Of a DNA stretch of 64,000 nt, positions 1-8,545 are shown piece after piece. This DNA is from an uncultured Gemmata sp. Lineage in GTDB: Bacteria > Planctomycetota > Planctomycetia > Gemmatales > Gemmataceae. The position numbers and the translations under genes were made by a program. Numbering within the stretch: position 1 is the first letter of the stretch; each line of letters begins with the position of its first letter. The stretch covers positions 186,001 to 250,000 of the forward strand of contig CALDUT010000007.1 in NCBI GenBank assembly GCA_937924775.1, given 5' to 3'. Below the pieces are notes generated by a model, which saw only the letters and a list, made by a program, of their open reading frames with translations, was not told the origin of the DNA and ran no database searches.

Positions 1-693
1 CTCGATCAGCTTGCGGCCTTCATTGGCCACATGATAGGCCACTTCCGTGGGGTGGAGGCTACTGTGGATGTGCCGGGCGAAGGCTTCCACTTGCGAGTAG
101 GTCTTCTCGATTCCCGCGGCGACCCGGGCGTTGCTGAAGCTGTGGTATTGGCTGGCATAGCCGGCCATTTGGAAGGTGTAATTCAAGAAAGTGGGGTACA
201 GCCGTGGATCGTGCGTCGCCTCTTGGAAAACTTCGAGGATGCCCAGCGGTTGTTTATCGGGGCTGATAATCGGGGCAAACAGGGCGAAATGGTCGGTGAG
301 GTTGGCCGGCGGAACAGGGCCCGGTTCGCCCGGACCTGCGGGCATGCGGCCGTTGGGCTCCAGCAGCACCGGTCGGGGGGGCGATGTTTGGAACACTTGC
401 CGCAGCACTTCGTTGTGACACTGCCGGGCCCCGCGGCGGTGATCCAGGCCGATTTTATCGAGGTTCTCTTGGCACGCCAGTTGCAGGAACCCTTGGGGCG
501 TCCTCAGCCAAATGGCCCCGGCGGGGGCCTCGATGGCCGCGAGCGTGCGCTGGAGGAACTGCTGATAAAATTCGCCGGGCGGTAAGGCGGAACCGGCAAG
601 TTTTCCAGCCGATTCAAACGCTTCTTCAATTTGCCGCGCGTATTTGGACCGGGCATCGGTCGCAGCGGCATCCACGGTGGGGGGGGTACTCAC
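1..693 (-). CDS. GAF-like domain protein, N-terminal part (runs off the left edge)
   Basis: An open frame on the minus strand is uninterrupted from the window edge to an in-frame stop at 709-711. The first usable start is a GTG at 693, giving at least 231 residues with no stop. The visible part has an amphipathic N-terminus and then a region resembling a divergent GAF sensor fold, with segments such as GAIWLRTPQGFLQLAC and HFALFAPIISPDKQPLGILEVF. In planctomycetes such a domain often precedes an HlyD-like adaptor, but that part would lie outside the window, so the full role cannot be given. GAF-like is an inference from pattern only. Confidence 0.55.
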   Translation of the reverse strand, partial: MSTPPTVDAAATDARSKYARQIEEAFESAGKLAGSALPPGEFYQQFLQRTLAAIEAPAGAIWLRTPQGFLQLACQENLDKIGLDHRRGARQCHNEVLRQVFQTSPPRPVLLEPNGRMPAGPGEPGPVPPANLTDHFALFAPIISPDKQPLGILEVFQEATHDPRLYPTFLNYTFQMAGYASQYHSFSNARVAAGIEKTYSQVEAFARHIHSSLHPTEVAYHVANEGRKLIE

Positions 694-1018
694 GGCATCC
701 TCGGTTGTTCACCCGCCGACAGGTTGGTGGTGGCCATCCTGTCGCGTGGTTCCAGGGTTGGGGTTCGTGGCTGGGGTCCGTGGGTCGCGTTCTTGCGCCG
801 GGGGCGAAGCGTCGTCACGGCGGATTGTCAACGGCTTTTGGCGGAACGGGCCCCGCGGAATTGGGATCTTCGCCAACGCCATCCCGCAAACATTATCCGG
901 TGATGGTACAGCTGTGCTGATTGTAACGCAAACTCCGTTGGTAAGACCAGAGCAGAATCACCCGCGGCGTTTGTCCTGTCCCATCAACCCTTTAGGGAGA
1001 GCATAGAACGCCTTGGCG
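694..1018. other. Gene-free stretch upstream of the GAF-like gene
   Basis: About 325 bp with short overlapping open frames on the plus strand that have no ribosome-binding site and no protein-like composition. It must carry the promoter of the minus-strand gene starting at 693. A TTGACA-like box is present on the minus strand near 826-831, but no convincing -10 box lies at the right distance. No repeat or structured RNA was recognised. Confidence 0.3.
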
Positions 1019-1375
1019 CTACGCGCCGGGATGTTGATTTTCCCATGTGAGAATGTGGTGCATCAGGTCGGCGGGGTCGATTTCGGTGGTGGGCAGGGGC
1101 CAGTCGAAGCGTTCGGCGGCCGCCAATTGAATGGCCGCGCCGCGGTCGAAGGGATCGTTCCACAGTTGCACAAAGCGGGCGATGGCGCGGCCGCGGCGGC
1201 ACAAGCGCTCCACGCACGACCACGCTTCGTCTTCGCTGCGGGCCGCATCGGCCAGTAATTCCGTCCAATTCGCCAGCCATTCCACGAGCATGCGGGCTTC
1301 AATGTCCCCCAGCCCGCGGGTGAGTCCTTCGTTCCGAAGTACCGCCCGAACCATCGTATCAGAGGGTGTCGGCAT
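1019..1375 (-). CDS. Small conserved-looking hypothetical protein (118 aa)
   Basis: The start is taken as the ATG at 1375 (MPTPSDTM), because the frame upstream of it reads through low-complexity, non-protein-like sequence. The protein is soluble, largely helical and rich in Trp, Leu, Ala and Arg (for example MLVEWLANWTELLADAARSE), with no signal peptide, membrane segment or cysteine motif. It does not match a family I recognise. It is divergent from the acyltransferase/ligase gene at 1609, so the 233 bp between them should hold both promoters. Protein-like composition and a clean start and stop support it as a real gene; function unknown. Confidence 0.5.
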   Translation of the reverse strand: MPTPSDTMVRAVLRNEGLTRGLGDIEARMLVEWLANWTELLADAARSEDEAWSCVERLCRRGRAIARFVQLWNDPFDRGAAIQLAAAERFDWPLPTTEIDPADLMHHILTWENQHPGA

Positions 1376-1608
1376 GCATTCCCCCGCCTTAGCATGGTCT
1401 GAGAGGAAATCGGCAAGCCCCCACTTGCCGATTTCGCCTGGGTCCCGATTGTGTGCTTCGTATGAAGTGGCCGCTGTATATCGGCGAGTGTTCAGAACCG
1501 CAAGCGGACATGCCGCGCATGCGATTGCGGGGCCCCACCCCTGGCAAAGACACCCCGATAGCGTAATCTGGGCTGAACAATTCGACGACAACCGACTGGG
1601 AATGCCCC

Positions 1609-3936
1609 ATGACATCGTGGTTGGAAGTGGGATTGGCAATCATCGTCGCCGCCGCGATGGCCACGGCCGCTCTGACGTGGCTGTTTCCGGCACTCTTGCG
1701 GCCCATTTGGGGCCTTCTGGCCCATACGCTCTACCGGTTCACCGTCTATCATCGTCCGCGGATTCCCCCGGCCGGGGGCGTACTGCTGGTGGCCAACCAT
1801 GTCAGTTACATCGATTGGCTGGTGTTCTGGGTGGCCTGCCCGCGGCCGCTGACGTTTGTCTTGTGGGAAAGGTATTACCGCCATCCGCTGTTGCGGTTTT
1901 TCCTCAGCTGGGTCCGGCATCGCACGATCCGCATTCCCGAGCCGCGGTCCGCGATGCATCGGGCCGCCGATTCCTTGCAGCAGATCGCCGCGGCGCTTGA
2001 TGCCGGGCGCGTGGTGCTGATGTTTCCCGAAGGCACCCTGACCCGCACAGGGCAGATGCTTCCGTTTCGCCGGGGTGTAGAGTATGTCTTAAAGCAAGTC
2101 ACGAAAGAAGTTACGGTGATTCCAGCGGCCACAAGCGGATTGTGGTACGGCTTTTTTAGCTACGGTGGCGGACCAGTGCTGCGGAAGCTCCCCAAAGCCT
2201 TCCGGCCCCGGGTCAGTGTCTTCTTCGGTTCCCCCGTGCGAACGCTTCCGCCTGCGCCGATCGCGGCCAATTTGCGGCAGTTGGTCCAAGAGTGCCTGGC
2301 CGATGTGGCGATTCTGGAAAGCGATTACGTCCTTCCGGTCCACCGGCGGTTTGTTCGGGAGGCGGTGAAATTCCGCCGGCTGTTCCGCCCGGCAATCATC
2401 GACCATTCCGCCGAACCGGTCCGCACGCTGACGTGGGGGAAGCTGTTGGTCGCGGCCTGGTGCGTGATGCGTTATCTGCGACCGCGACTGAGCGATGCGC
2501 CGAACGTGGGGGTGTGGCTACCCACCGGCTTGGGCGGGGCCTTAACCAATTTAGCCTTGGCGTTCCTCGGCAAAACCTCGGTGAACCTCAACTATACCGC
2601 CGGCAGCGCCGCGGTTCGCAGTGCCCTTCAGCAAGCGGAGGTTCGCGTCGTCATCACGGCGAAGCGGTTCACCGCGCGGGTGCCGCTGGAGCTGCCCGAG
2701 GATGTGCAGCAAATCGTTCTGGAAGAAGTACTTACGGCTGTTGGCCGCTGGGAACGCCTGTGGACCTTTCTCACCGTGCTGCTGTTGCCCGGCTGGATGA
2801 TTGAACGCTTTCTGCTGGGTTTGCACCGGCATCGGCTGAACGATCCGCTGACGATCATCTTCTCCAGCGGCAGTACGGGAGAACCTAAAGGCGTGGTGCT
2901 GACGCACCGGAACATCGCGGCCAACGCCGATGCCTCGATTCGCACTCTCGAAATCGGCCCGAAGGAGCGGCTGTTCGGGATTCTCCCCTTCTTCCACAGT
3001 TTTGGTTACACCGTCTGTTTGTGGGCTCCCCTGAACGCCCCTTGTCCCGCGGTGTATTTCCCCGATCCGCGACAAGCCAAAGAAGTCGGGGAAATTGCCC
3101 GCACCCGGCAGGTGACCATCATGGCGGCGACGGCCACCTTCTTACGCTTCTACATGCGTCGCTGCGGTCCGGACGACTTCCGCTCCCTGCGGCTGATCAT
3201 CTGCGGGGCCGAGAAACTGCCCATCCAACTCCAAGAGGAATTCCGTGCCAAATTCGGCGTATTGCCGCTCGAAGGCTATGGCTGCACGGAGCTATCGCCG
3301 GTGGTTTCGTGCAGTCTGCCCGATGTGCAGCGCAACGGGTTTTACCAACAGCGGAATCGACCCGGTTGCATTGGGCTACCGATTTTCGGAGTGGTCGTTC
3401 GCGCTCACGATCCCAACACCGAAAAACCCTTACCGGTCGCCGCGGAAGGGGTGCTGTGGGTGAAAGGGCCGAATGTGATGGCCGGTTACTTGCACCAACC
3501 GGAGAAAACTGCCGCGGTTCTCAAAAACGGCTGGTACAATACCGGCGATGCGGGATTAGTCGAACCCGACGGTTTCATCCGCATCACTGGGCGAATCTCC
3601 CGCTTTGCCAAAATCGCTGGCGAAATGGTACCTTTGGAGAAACTCGACGACGAAATGCACGACCTTCTGGCCACCGGCGGAGAACGCGTGTTGGCCGTGG
3701 CCGCGGTGCCCGATGAGAAACGCGGCGAACGCGTCGTGGTTCTGTATCTGCCCGAAATCGAAGCGCGATTAGACCAGCTGTTGGCCACTCTGCCCCAACG
3801 CGGCATTCCCAACCTGTGGATCCCCGATCGCCGCGATTGTTACCCGGTTCAAACCATGCCGGTTCTAGGCAGTGGTAAGCTCGATCTCAAAAAACTGGGC
3901 GATTGGGCCAAAGAACTCGCTGGCCAAAAAGCCTGA
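1609..3936 (+). CDS. Bifunctional PlsC-like acyltransferase / acyl-ACP synthetase (Aas-like)
   Basis: A 775-residue membrane-associated fusion. After an N-terminal hydrophobic segment (residues about 7-30), residues 60-210 form a PlsC-type glycerophospholipid acyltransferase. It has the catalytic NHxSxxD motif at 63-69 and the FPEGT substrate motif at 139-143. Residues about 265-775 form an AMP-binding acyl-activating domain with the phosphate loop FSSGSTGEPKG near 418-428 and a hinge region ending in GSGKLDLKK. This order matches 2-acylglycerophosphoethanolamine acyltransferase/acyl-ACP synthetase (Aas) without its usual N-terminal transporter domain. By family knowledge it would activate a fatty acid and re-acylate lysophospholipids at the inner membrane. 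Substrate specificity is not readable from sequence. Confidence 0.85.
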   Translation: MTSWLEVGLAIIVAAAMATAALTWLFPALLRPIWGLLAHTLYRFTVYHRPRIPPAGGVLLVANHVSYIDWLVFWVACPRPLTFVLWERYYRHPLLRFFLSWVRHRTIRIPEPRSAMHRAADSLQQIAAALDAGRVVLMFPEGTLTRTGQMLPFRRGVEYVLKQVTKEVTVIPAATSGLWYGFFSYGGGPVLRKLPKAFRPRVSVFFGSPVRTLPPAPIAANLRQLVQECLADVAILESDYVLPVHRRFVREAVKFRRLFRPAIIDHSAEPVRTLTWGKLLVAAWCVMRYLRPRLSDAPNVGVWLPTGLGGALTNLALAFLGKTSVNLNYTAGSAAVRSALQQAEVRVVITAKRFTARVPLELPEDVQQIVLEEVLTAVGRWERLWTFLTVLLLPGWMIERFLLGLHRHRLNDPLTIIFSSGSTGEPKGVVLTHRNIAANADASIRTLEIGPKERLFGILPFFHSFGYTVCLWAPLNAPCPAVYFPDPRQAKEVGEIARTRQVTIMAATATFLRFYMRRCGPDDFRSLRLIICGAEKLPIQLQEEFRAKFGVLPLEGYGCTELSPVVSCSLPDVQRNGFYQQRNRPGCIGLPIFGVVVRAHDPNTEKPLPVAAEGVLWVKGPNVMAGYLHQPEKTAAVLKNGWYNTGDAGLVEPDGFIRITGRISRFAKIAGEMVPLEKLDDEMHDLLATGGERVLAVAAVPDEKRGERVVVLYLPEIEARLDQLLATLPQRGIPNLWIPDRRDCYPVQTMPVLGSGKLDLKKLGDWAKELAGQKA

Positions 3937-3948
3937 CCCGCCTCGGCC

Positions 3949-4016
3949 TGTTCAAAATCTGAACAATTGATCCATACGACATGAACAGTCGTTCTGATCT
4001 GTTCAAATTCCGAACA
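3949..4016. repeat. Two copies of a TGTTC-N7-GAACA palindrome between convergent genes
   Basis: TGTTCAAAATCTGAACA at 3949-3965 and TGTTCAAATTCCGAACA at 4000-4016 lie between the ends of the acyltransferase/ligase gene and the histidine kinase gene. An extra TGAACA half-site is at 3982-3987. A third full copy, TGTTCAAAAACTGAACA, is at 7844-7860, in another gap between convergent genes. The arms and much of the spacer (AAA near the start, C near the end) are conserved. The arms could form a weak A/T-rich hairpin, or be a regulator-binding site; no poly-T run follows, so a simple terminator is unlikely. Confidence 0.5.
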
Positions 4017-4079
4017 CCTGATCGCGACATCCGGATCACACCGCCGAAGCCCGGGTCGGAAGGCTATCTCGTCGCCCTT

Positions 4080-6134
4080 TCACAGATGAACACGCCAGCC
4101 AGACCGATTCCCCAGCACGGGCCAATAGATGCGCAGCTGGGTACCCCACCCGGGTTCCGATTCCACGGTGATCTGACCGCCGGCAGCGGTGACCGCCTCT
4201 TTCACGGTGGCCAACCCTAAACCGTGGCCGGCGGAACCTTTGGTGGTGAAGTACGTTTCGAACATCTTCGAGCGAACGTCTGGCGTCATACCACAGCCGG
4301 TATCCGCCACGGTGATGACCACATACCGGCCCGTGGACGGTACGTCGCGGTTGGGCTCCGGCCCTGCGGGTTCGATCCGCGACTGAGCGGTGCGAATGGT
4401 GACGGTCGCGGAACTGTTCAGTTTTTGGTCTTTGGCTTGAATCGCATCGCGGGCATTAAGAACCAGATTCAGAATAACGCGATCGAATTCGATGGCATCC
4501 GCGGCGATCATTGGTAACCCGGGGGTTAGGTCGAGTTGGAGTTGAATCGAGTTGCCCAGCAATCGCCGCAGCAGCGGTTCCAAATTGTGGATAACAGTAT
4601 TGACGTTGAGCGGGGCGATGGTCGAGGGGCCGGGCCGGCCCCAGTCCAGCAGTTTGCGATTCATGCCGCCGAGCGTTTGGGCCGTGCGGGCGATGAGTTC
4701 CGCCGAGGCCCGCCGCGGATCGCTGGCATCGAGGGAATCATACAGCAGATCGGCTGTTCCGGTCACAATACTGAGCAAGTTGTTCCAATCGTGGGCTAAC
4801 CCGGCGGCCATTCGCCCCAAGGCCACCTGCGGAGCGATGGTGCGGAGGGTGGCGTTGTTCTCTTGGAGTTGTCGCTCAATGTGGGCGAGGCGGTGGCGGA
4901 GTTCGGCATCGGTCCGTTGGCGGATCAATTCGGCGGCCAGCCGTGGGGCGAAGGCCTTCAGAAGCGAGCGCAAGTCGTGATCCGCGACGAAGGCGTGGTC
5001 ATCGGCCACCGCGACGAAACCCACGAGCTGCCCATGGGTGTCGAGCAGGGGTTCGGCCGCAAAGGCTTCAGCCTTCAGGGATGTCAGGAACGGATCGGCG
5101 GGATACCGTTCGCGGGCGGCGGTGGGGGCGAAGGCTCGGCCACCGGCAAGCAGATCCCGGACCAGGCGGCTGTCCGGGGGCACCGCAACATCGTTACGGC
5201 TTTCGCCCGCGATCACCGCCGCCACGGTCTGCAGCCCGGCGTCCTGGGCTTCCACAATCCACACGGTGGCTACAGCGCAGGCGGTGGCGAACGCGGCCAC
5301 CCAACGGGTCAAAAAGTCGCTCCCGGTGGCCGTACCGAGAGCCTGAAGAATCTCCAGAACCATCGACCGCAGGCGTGACGAACCGGAACTGTCGCGGGCA
5401 AGGCTGGAAATCCCATCGATCCGCAGCGGGCGGCCCGCGCGATCGCGGATCAACTGGCCCCGGCTGCTGACCCAACAAAAGCCCCCACCGGCATAACCGA
5501 CGCGGTGTTCCAGCCGGAAACGCTCCATCTCGGGCAACCGGGCCAGAAGCGTTCGCAACCGTTCCCGATCCTCCGGCGGAATCACGCCCAGCCACCCCCC
5601 TGGCACCGCCTGCAAATACGCGGGGGGAACCCCATACAACCGCTCCACACCCCCGCCAATGAAGAACAACGATTCACCATCGGGCGAAATCGACCAAATC
5701 ACATCCTCCAGGGAAGCCACGACCGCGGCCGGCGAAAGCATGGGCGATGGTTTCCCCCCCCGGACCAGGGCCGGCGGGACCCGTTCCGTTTCTGCGGTAC
5801 TCAGGGGAAAAGTGGGCGGAGCCCGATCGGTTTCCGTAGCAGCAACTGTGGGGGGTGGGGCCGGGGGTTCTCCCCCGCCCACTTCAGGCAGGGTCGGGGC
5901 TGGCAGGGGATTGTTCTGCCAGAGCATAACGCTGAGCTGGGGATCCTGGAGGGCGGCTTCCAACGCCGCGGTACGCTGTTCTTGAACACGCAGCCGATCC
6001 AGAGTTTCCCGAAGCAACGCCTCCCACAGGGCCGGTGTCCGCATCGAACTTGTGTCTCTCGACCGTTGCAGTTGCTCCGCCGGCGCGGTACTCTCACTCT
6101 GCTTGTGGTCTTTTTCCCGGAAAGGTTCACTCAT
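4080..6134 (-). CDS. PAS-GAF sensor histidine kinase
   Basis: A 684-residue soluble sensor kinase. After a low-complexity, proline-rich N-terminus with one short coiled coil, residues about 141-245 form a PAS domain and about 262-400 a GAF-like domain. The phosphorylated histidine is H448 in [17 protein letters not shown]. The ATPase domain shows the N box around 553-564 ([10 protein letters not shown]), the G1 box DTGCGM at 611-616 and a G2 box [12 protein letters not shown] at 633-644. The HDWNN form of the H box is of the NtrB-like class. No transmembrane segment is seen, so the signal is probably cytoplasmic. No response regulator is adjacent. The ATG at 6134 overlaps the start codon of the divergent esterase gene; an internal ATG at 6044 is an alternative start. 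Confidence 0.9.
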   Translation of the reverse strand: MSEPFREKDHKQSESTAPAEQLQRSRDTSSMRTPALWEALLRETLDRLRVQEQRTAALEAALQDPQLSVMLWQNNPLPAPTLPEVGGGEPPAPPPTVAATETDRAPPTFPLSTAETERVPPALVRGGKPSPMLSPAAVVASLEDVIWSISPDGESLFFIGGGVERLYGVPPAYLQAVPGGWLGVIPPEDRERLRTLLARLPEMERFRLEHRVGYAGGGFCWVSSRGQLIRDRAGRPLRIDGISSLARDSSGSSRLRSMVLEILQALGTATGSDFLTRWVAAFATACAVATVWIVEAQDAGLQTVAAVIAGESRNDVAVPPDSRLVRDLLAGGRAFAPTAARERYPADPFLTSLKAEAFAAEPLLDTHGQLVGFVAVADDHAFVADHDLRSLLKAFAPRLAAELIRQRTDAELRHRLAHIERQLQENNATLRTIAPQVALGRMAAGLAHDWNNLLSIVTGTADLLYDSLDASDPRRASAELIARTAQTLGGMNRKLLDWGRPGPSTIAPLNVNTVIHNLEPLLRRLLGNSIQLQLDLTPGLPMIAADAIEFDRVILNLVLNARDAIQAKDQKLNSSATVTIRTAQSRIEPAGPEPNRDVPSTGRYVVITVADTGCGMTPDVRSKMFETYFTTKGSAGHGLGLATVKEAVTAAGGQITVESEPGWGTQLRIYWPVLGNRSGWRVHL

Positions 6135-7032
6135 GACGCGCGTTGGGTCGTGGCTGGCGTTTGTACTACTTGTGGCGGCTGTCGCTTCATCTCCCCTAGG
6201 AGTGACCGGGGCCGATGATTACACCTTTGGCCCCGATTCGCAGCGGCAGCCGAACGTTCCCAAAGGCCAAGTGACACCATTCAAGTGGAACACCAGCAAA
6301 GTGTTCCCCGGTACCGAACGCGACTGCTGGCTGTACGTTCCCGCCCAATACGATGGTCAAACGCCAGCCTGTGTCATGGTTTTTCAAGACGGCGGCAACT
6401 ACGTCAACGACACGGGGCCGTTTCGCGTGCCGATCGTCTTCGACAATCTCATTCACAAAAAACACATGCCGGTCACCGTGGGTATTTTCATCAACCCCGG
6501 CACGTTCCCTGCAGCCGACGGGAAGGGAAAAGGCCGCTCCAACCGGAGCTTTGAATACGACACCCTTTCTGATCAGTATGCACGCTTCCTCGAACAGGAG
6601 ATTCTCCCAGAAGTGGAGAAAAAGGTGAAACTGCGTTCCGATGCCGCCGGTCGTGCCATCTGCGGAATCAGTTCCGGCGGGATTTGTGCCTTCACCGTGG
6701 CGTGGGAGCGGCCCGACCTGTTTTCCAAAGTTCTGTCCCATGTCGGAAGTTTCACAAACATTCGCGGCGGCGATGTTTACCCCGGTCTGATTCGCAAAAC
6801 GGAACGCAAACCGCTACGTATTTTCCTGCAAGAAGGAACGGGGGACCTGGATAACCTGCACGGAAATTGGCCACTGGCCAACCTCTCAATGGCCGCAGCG
6901 CTCAACTACATGCAGTACGATTACAGATTCGTTATGGGTGACGGCGGGCACAATGGGAAACACGGCGGAGCGATTCTCCCCGAAGCTCTAAGATGGCTGT
7001 GGCGTGATACACCGCCGCCGGCTGCTAAGTAG
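6133..7032 (+). CDS. Secreted alpha/beta-hydrolase esterase (esterase D-like)
   Basis: The ATG at 6133 is preceded by GGAAAGG and opens a clear signal peptide (hydrophobic core [13 protein letters not shown]). The mature part of about 270 residues resembles the putative esterase (Fes/esterase D-like) family. It has an oxyanion-side segment [10 protein letters not shown], a nucleophile elbow GISSGG with Ser as likely nucleophile, and a C-terminal GGHNGKHGG carrying the candidate catalytic His. Planctomycetes encode many such secreted enzymes, often linked to deacylation of polysaccharides, but the substrate cannot be read here. Its start codon (6133-6135) overlaps that of the divergent histidine kinase, so the two promoters must lie inside each other's coding regions or be shared at a distance. 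Confidence 0.8.
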   Translation: MTRVGSWLAFVLLVAAVASSPLGVTGADDYTFGPDSQRQPNVPKGQVTPFKWNTSKVFPGTERDCWLYVPAQYDGQTPACVMVFQDGGNYVNDTGPFRVPIVFDNLIHKKHMPVTVGIFINPGTFPAADGKGKGRSNRSFEYDTLSDQYARFLEQEILPEVEKKVKLRSDAAGRAICGISSGGICAFTVAWERPDLFSKVLSHVGSFTNIRGGDVYPGLIRKTERKPLRIFLQEGTGDLDNLHGNWPLANLSMAAALNYMQYDYRFVMGDGGHNGKHGGAILPEALRWLWRDTPPPAAK

Positions 7033-7164
7033 CTCGTGGGCGGCTGGAACCATCGCCCCGCCTTCCGGACCTAGAGGCGTTCTTCCCCCCTGAAGACTGC
7101 GATTGATTGTCCAAACCGGTCGTTCGCTCCCAGGCGTTATGTTCCTTGCTGGGAAAAGTGGATC

Positions 7165-7713
7165 ATGGCACGTCTTTTGCATATACTAACGTTCACATTT
7201 CTTGCCGCGGGCCCAGCGCTGGCCCAAGATATGCCGCTATCGCAAATCCTCCTGGCCGGCGAAGAGTGGAAGACGGTGGAAGCCGCGGAAAGGCCCAGCC
7301 CGCCGCCGCCCGTGGTTCTTGATGCGGTCCGCGATGCGCGGCTCCGCCAACCCACATGCACGGTGCGAATCGGGCATACGCTCTACGCGGGCTATCCCCA
7401 AAGCCGGGCCCTCATCGCCTTCACCTTGGGTACGGATAACGTTCCGCAGCACCCGGCCCCTTACTGTCCCCTGCGGCGGAAGCCTGGTTCGCCGGGCGTG
7501 GATGTGACCGCACTGACGGTCGATCGTGAAGGCCGCATCTACGCCGCGACCAGCTTGGGAATTCAAGTTTTCGACCCCACCGGGCGACTGTGCGGGGTTC
7601 TCACCACCCCGCCAGGCCGCGTTGAGCAGATGGCCTTCGAGAACGATCAGCTAACGCTCTGGATCGGTCCTGTGAAGTACAGCCGGCGGCTCAACACCCA
7701 CGCCGCCCCATAA
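7165..7713 (+). CDS. Secreted beta-propeller-like fragment protein (SMP-30/gluconolactonase-like)
   Basis: 182 residues beginning with a signal peptide (LLHILTFTFLAAGPALAQ, cleavage after AQ). The mature protein ends with a segment typical of NHL/SMP-30 propeller blades, VTALTVDREGRIYAATSLG followed by IQVFDPTGRLCGVL. That is only about two blades, much shorter than a full gluconolactonase of about 300 residues. It may be a single-purpose exported domain or a shortened relative. It is 132 bp downstream of the esterase gene in the same direction. The enzymatic metal ligands of full-length gluconolactonases cannot be confirmed. Confidence 0.6.
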   Translation: MARLLHILTFTFLAAGPALAQDMPLSQILLAGEEWKTVEAAERPSPPPPVVLDAVRDARLRQPTCTVRIGHTLYAGYPQSRALIAFTLGTDNVPQHPAPYCPLRRKPGSPGVDVTALTVDREGRIYAATSLGIQVFDPTGRLCGVLTTPPGRVEQMAFENDQLTLWIGPVKYSRRLNTHAAP

Positions 7714-7843
7714 CCCCGGTTCGCTCAAGACAGGACGGAAACGGCGAAGCGGCGATAGGTTGCATCTGGGTAGCATCCGCACAGCCCTCGCCCCTGGTTC
7801 AACATACGCGTGGCTCTAGAATCGTGCGACCCACCGGCTGAGC

Positions 7844-7860
7844 TGTTCAAAAACTGAACA
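7844..7860. repeat. Third copy of the TGTTC-N7-GAACA palindrome
   Basis: TGTTCAAAAACTGAACA followed by ATTTT. It is the same motif as at 3949 and 4000, again between the 3' ends of convergent genes. The shared spacer bases argue for a common origin or a bound protein rather than a chance palindrome. Confidence 0.5.
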
Positions 7861-7865
7861 ATTTT

Positions 7866-7903
7866 GCGCAAAACAAAAGAAACTCCGGAGGCGCTCCCTC
7901 CGG
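7866..7903 (-). terminator. Rho-independent terminator for the lipoprotein/DUF1559 transcript
   Basis: A 7-bp perfect stem (CCGGAGG at 7885-7891, CCTCCGG at 7897-7903) with a 5-base loop. Read on the minus strand it is followed by AGTTTCTTTTGTTTT, a good U-tract. It would end transcripts of the lipoprotein and DUF1559 genes at 8088-9577. Confidence 0.6.
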
Positions 7904-8008
7904 GCTTTGCTGCCCCCCCCGGCTGTCATGGGTCGGTTGGGGCAGCTTCATCCAGCAGGATGATCGCGACCAAGGCGGCGGTAGTCCCGGCACGCGTAAC
8001 GAGGGCTG

Positions 8009-8041
8009 GCGGTTCAGTGGACCAGCACCTCCAGAATGATT
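8009..8041 (-). pseudogene. Partial duplicate of the 3' end of the lipoprotein gene
   Basis: Bases 8009-8041 repeat 8082-8114 with only a few changes. On the minus strand the gene end reads PIILEVPAN-stop and the copy reads GIILEVLVH-stop, including the bases after the stop. The intervening sequence is not recognisably homologous. It looks like the remnant of a tail duplication or of a lost paralogue. Confidence 0.45.
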
Positions 8042-8087
8042 CCCGAAGCGGCCTCACCGGGTATTCGCGGAAATCTTCACAGGCGGT

Positions 8088-8522
8088 TCAGTTGGCCGGC
8101 ACCTCCAGAATGATCGGGCCACCGCCGTCTTTCACTTCCGCGGTCAGGCCGCCGGTGGCTGTTGTGAAGCGGTTGGGAATGCGGGGAGCTTTCTTGGCCA
8201 CCTGACCTTGCGGCGGGCGTTCTTCGTCCAGGTCGGCCAGCACGACCATATGGGCGCCGGGGACGGCTCCATCCCGACCGTCGTAGGTTTTGAGCTGGAA
8301 CTTCCCCTCAGCATTGGTGGTTCCGTAGGAGGTCGGCCCGGTGACGCCTTTGGTCACATCGGGCAGAAACTGGACGGAGACATTGGCCGCCGGTTGGCCG
8401 TTGATCTTCACAACCCCTTCCGCAGGCACCAATTTCACCGAATCCCCACACCCGCTCAGCGCTAGAAATGCCGCGGCGAACAGCACCCCGGCGAACTTCC
8501 GAGGTGCAAGTGCATGTGCCAT
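8088..8522 (-). CDS. Transthyretin-like lipoprotein (carboxypeptidase regulatory-like)
   Basis: 144 residues. The start at 8522 has GGAG seven bases upstream. The N-terminus is a lipoprotein signal peptide with lipobox LSGC, placing the mature protein on a membrane, probably facing the periplasm. The rest is a small beta-sandwich of the carboxypeptidase-regulatory/transthyretin-like class typical of planctomycetes: GVVKINGQPAANVSVQFLPD, then a GTTNAEGKFQL turn. It lies 23 bp downstream of a DUF1559 gene on the same strand, and a paralogous lipoprotein/DUF1559 pair occurs at 26294-27885, so the two families are probably functionally tied. Function unknown. Confidence 0.8.
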   Translation of the reverse strand: MAHALAPRKFAGVLFAAAFLALSGCGDSVKLVPAEGVVKINGQPAANVSVQFLPDVTKGVTGPTSYGTTNAEGKFQLKTYDGRDGAVPGAHMVVLADLDEERPPQGQVAKKAPRIPNRFTTATGGLTAEVKDGGGPIILEVPAN

Positions 8523-8545
8523 AAGTCACTCCGTCACGGATGGTT

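Larger units (their letters stand above)
7714..8087. other. Gap between convergent genes with palindrome, terminator and a duplicated gene tail
   Basis: This 374-bp gap holds no gene. It contains the third TGTTC-N7-GAACA palindrome (7844-7860), a G/C hairpin that reads as a terminator for the minus strand (7885-7903), and at 8009-8041 a partial copy of the last codons of the lipoprotein gene that ends at 8088. All three are described separately. Confidence 0.5.

Noticed and set aside
3949-3965. TGTTCAAAATCTGAACA as a transcription terminator
   Set aside because: The stem is only six A/T-rich pairs and no U-tract follows in either direction. A repeat or binding site fits better.
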